The notes under the pieces: generated by a model
Told to the model about the DNA's origin: nothing
Database searches by the model: none
Seen by the model: the letters and a program-made list of their open reading frames with translations, nothing else
Translations under genes and position numbers: made by a program
Source of the DNA: Aurelia coerulea
Lineage: Eukaryota; Cnidaria; Scyphozoa; Semaeostomeae; Ulmaridae
Reading direction: 5' to 3'
NCBI GenBank assembly: GCA_039566865.1
Contig: CM076953.1
Coordinates: forward strand, 1-64,000
DNA length: 64,000 nucleotides
Shown here: one piece after another, positions 61,201-64,000 of the stretch
How the letters are laid out: each line of letters begins with the position of its first letter
Position numbering within the stretch: the stretch's first letter is position 1

Positions 61201-64000
61201 TTTTTTTTTTCAAAAATTTTCAAATTCGATTTAAGGCCTAAATAGGCCATTTTACATGGGAATAAGGGTCAGGAAACATGTTTGGGGTTCTTCGGGACAT
61301 TTTTAGGGGGTTTTGGCCGAAAAAAAAATTTTTTTTTTCAAAAATTTTCAAATTCGATTTAAGGCCTAAATAGGCCATTTTACATGGGAATAAGGGTCAG
61401 GAAACATGTTTGGGGTTCTTCGGGTCATTTTTAGGGGGTTTTGGCCGAAAAAAAATTTTTTTTTCAAAAATTTTCAAATTCGATTTAAGGCCTAAATAGG
61501 CCATTTTACATGGGAATAAGGGTCAGGAAACATGTTTGGGGTTCTTCGGGACATTTTTAGGGGGTTTTGGCCGAAAAAAAATTTTTTTTTCAAAAATTTT
61601 CAAAATCGATTTAAGGCCTAAATAGGCCATTTTACATGGGAATAAGGGTCAGGAAACATGTTTGGGGTTCTTCGGGTCATTTTTAGGGGGTTTTGGCCGA
61701 AAAAAAAATTTTTTTTTCAAAAATTTTCAAATTCGATTTAAGGCCTAAATAGGCCATTTTACATGGGAATAAGGGTCAGGAAACATGTTTGGGGTTCTTC
61801 GGGTCATTTTTAGGGGGTTTTGGCCGAAAAAAAATTTTTTTTTCAAAAATTTTCAAAATCGATTTAAGGCCTAAATAGGCCATTTTACATGGGAATAAGG
61901 GTCAGGAAACATGTTTGGGGTTCTTCGGGTCATTTTTAGGGGGTTTTGGCCGAAAAAAAAATTTTTTTTTTTCAAAAATTTTCAAATTCGATTTAAGGCC
62001 TAAATAGGCCATTTTACATGGGAATAAGGGTCAGGAAACATGTTTGGGGTTCTTCGGGACATTTTTAGGGGGTTTTGGCCGAAAAAAAAATTTTTTTTTC
62101 AAAAATTTTCAAATTCGATTTAAGGCCTAAATAGGCCATTTTACATGGGAATAAGGGTCAGGAAACATGTTTGGGGTTCTTCGGGTCATTTTTAGGGGGT
62201 TTTGGCCGAAAAAAAATTTTTTTTTCAAAAATTTTCAAATTCGATTTAAGGCCTAAATAGGCCATTTTACATGGGAATAAGGGTCAGGAAACATGTTTGG
62301 GGTTCTTCGGGTCATTTTTAGGGGGTTTTGGCCGAAAAAAAAATTTTTTTTTCAAAAATTTTCAAAATCGATTTAAGGCCTAAATAGGCCATTTTACATG
62401 GGAATAAGGGTCAGGAAACATGTTTGGGGTTCTTCGGGTCATTTTTAGGGGGTTTTGGCCGAAAAAAAAATTTTTTTTTTCAAAAATTTTCAAAATCGAT
62501 TTAAGGCCTAAATAGGCCATTTTACATGGGAATAAGGGTCAGGAAACATGTTTGGGGTTCTTCGGGACATTTTTAGGGGGTTTTGGCCGAAAAAAAAATT
62601 TTTTTTTCAAAAATTTTCAAATTCGATTTAAGGCCTAAATAGGCCATTTTACATGGGAATAAGGGTCAGGAAACATGTTTGGGGTTCTTCGGGACATTTT
62701 TAGGGGGTTTTGGCCGAAAAAAAAATTTTTTTTTCAAAAATTTTCAAATTCGATTTAAGGCCTAAATAGGCCATTTTACATGGGAATAAGGGTCAGGAAA
62801 CATGTTTGGGGTTCTTCGGGTCATTTTTAGGGGGTTTTGGCCGAAAAAAAAATTTTTTTTTCAAAAATTTTCAAAATCGATTTAAGGCCTAAATAGGCCA
62901 TTTTACATGGGAATAAGGGTCAGGAAACATGTTTGGGGTTCTTCGGGACATTTTTAGGGGGTTTTGGCCGAAAAAAAATTTTTTTTTTTCAAAAATTTTC
63001 AAATTCGATTTAAGGCCTAAATAGGCCATTTTACATGGGAATAAGGGTCAGGAAACATGTTTGGGGTTCTTCGGGACATTTTTAGGGGGTTTTGGCCGAA
63101 AAAAAAATTTTTTTTTCAAAAATTTTCAAATTCGATTTAAGGCCTAAATAGGCCATTTTACATGGGAATAAGGGTCAGGAAACATGTTTGGGGTTCTTCG
63201 GGACATTTTTAGGGGGTTTTGGCCGAAAAAAAAATTTTTTTTTCAAAAATTTTCAAATTCGATTTAAGGCCTAAATAGGCCATTTTACATGGGAATAAGG
63301 GTCAGGAAACATGTTTGGGGTTCTTCGGGTCATTTTTAGGGGGTTTTGGCCGAAAAAAAAATTTTTTTTTCAAAAATTTTCAAATTCGATTTAAGGCCTA
63401 AATAGGCCATTTTACATGGGAATAAGGGTCAGGAAACATGTTTGGGGTTCTTCGGGTCATTTTTAGGGGGTTTTGGCCGAAAAAAAAATTTTTTTTTCAA
63501 AAATTTTCAAAATCGATTTAAGGCCTAAATAGGCCATTTTACATGGGAATAAGGGTCAGGAAACATGTTTGGGGTTCTTCGGGACATTTTTAGGGGGTTT
63601 TGGCCGAAAAAAAATTTTTTTTTCAAAAATTTTCAAAATCGATTTAAGGCCTAAATAGGCCATTTTACATGGGAATAAGGGTCAGGAAACATGTTTGGGG
63701 TTCTTCGGGTCATTTTTAGGGGGTTTTGGCCGAAAAAAAATTTTTTTTTCAAAAATTTTCAAAATCGATTTAAGGCCTAAATAGGCCATTTTACATGGGA
63801 ATAAGGGTCAGGAAACATGTTTGGGGTTCTTCGGGACATTTTTAGGGGGTTTTGGCCGAAAAAAAATTTTTTTTTTCAAAAATTTTCAAATTCGATTTAA
63901 GGCCTAAATAGGCCATTTTACATGGGAATAAGGGTCAGGAAACATGTTTGGGGTTCTTCGGGTCATTTTTAGGGGGTTTTGGCCGAAAAAAAAATTTTTT
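31261..64000 (+). repeat. Homogeneous S127 satellite array, continuing past the window
   Basis: The unit is about 127 bp: GGCCTAAATAGGCC, ATTTTACATGGGAATAAGGG, TCAGGAAACATGTTTGGGG, TTCTTCGGGWCATTTTTAGG, GGGTTTTGGCCG, an A-run of 7-10, a T-run of 8-12, CAAAAATTTTCAAAWTCGAT, TTAA. Together with 30305-31260 it is about 33.7 kb, roughly 265 units by length. Units vary mainly in the A/T run lengths and at two diagnostic sites, GGGACA or GGGTCA and AATTCGAT or AAATCGAT. It is the reverse complement of the family at 6556-10806. Nothing else is embedded in it that I can see, and there are no open frames of note. Confidence 0.97.

Overview
This window is a eukaryotic chromosome end that reads inward from the telomere. 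It begins with about 3.8 kb of CCCTAA repeats, the C-strand of a TTAGGG telomere in the orientation expected at a left chromosome tip. Everything after it is subtelomeric repeat DNA and decayed mobile elements. I find no intact host gene, rRNA, tRNA, CRISPR array or bacterial operon feature. The TTAGGG telomere, BEL/Pao and non-LTR retroelements, hAT-, Harbinger- and Transib-like DNA transposons and AT-rich background fit a metazoan. The style of the elements (G-tract-ended elements, the reverse transcriptase type) makes me favour a cnidarian such as a stony coral, but that is an inference from memory and not proven here.

Layout: 1-3798 telomere; 3801-6333 a 20-bp satellite of 126 units, each with a TRF-type site; 6334-6555 unique spacer; 6556-10806 a degenerate satellite of roughly 120-130 bp (family S127, 'minus' orientation), interrupted at 10139-10555 by a hAT-like transposase fragment; 11008-11354 and 22204-22547 two direct copies of a ~345-bp sequence that bracket a ~8.4-kb AT-rich 33/35-bp minisatellite (11433-19876). 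The minisatellite contains three ~2,088-bp higher-order copies. A 2.2-kb element with ~540-bp terminal inverted repeats, CACAGTG ends and a 5-bp TGTTG target duplication (19882-22116) is inserted in it. 22591-23056 is a foldback palindrome. 23057-26149 is mostly unassigned sequence with small repeats. 26161-28149 is a G-tract-ended palindromic element with an 8-11-bp target duplication, and one of its arms was later hit by a Harbinger-type MITE (26367-26914). 28150-28910 is a BEL/Pao polyprotein relic (minus strand). 29155-30304 is a non-LTR reverse transcriptase relic (plus strand). 30305-64000 is a homogeneous S127 satellite array of roughly 265 units by length, in the opposite orientation to the 6.5-10.8 kb array, and it runs off the window.

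The parts tell one story of nesting and turnover. The 20-bp satellite looks like an amplified piece of the S127 unit that gained a telomeric TAGGGTT core. Two inverted S127 arrays flank a 19.5-kb island of nested insertions. The reverse transcriptase relic is cut off exactly where the young satellite begins. The strongest candidates for something undescribed are the TRF-site-like 20-bp array next to the telomere and the CACAGTG-ended, 5-bp-TSD element, whose ends match those of the RAG/Transib transposon class.
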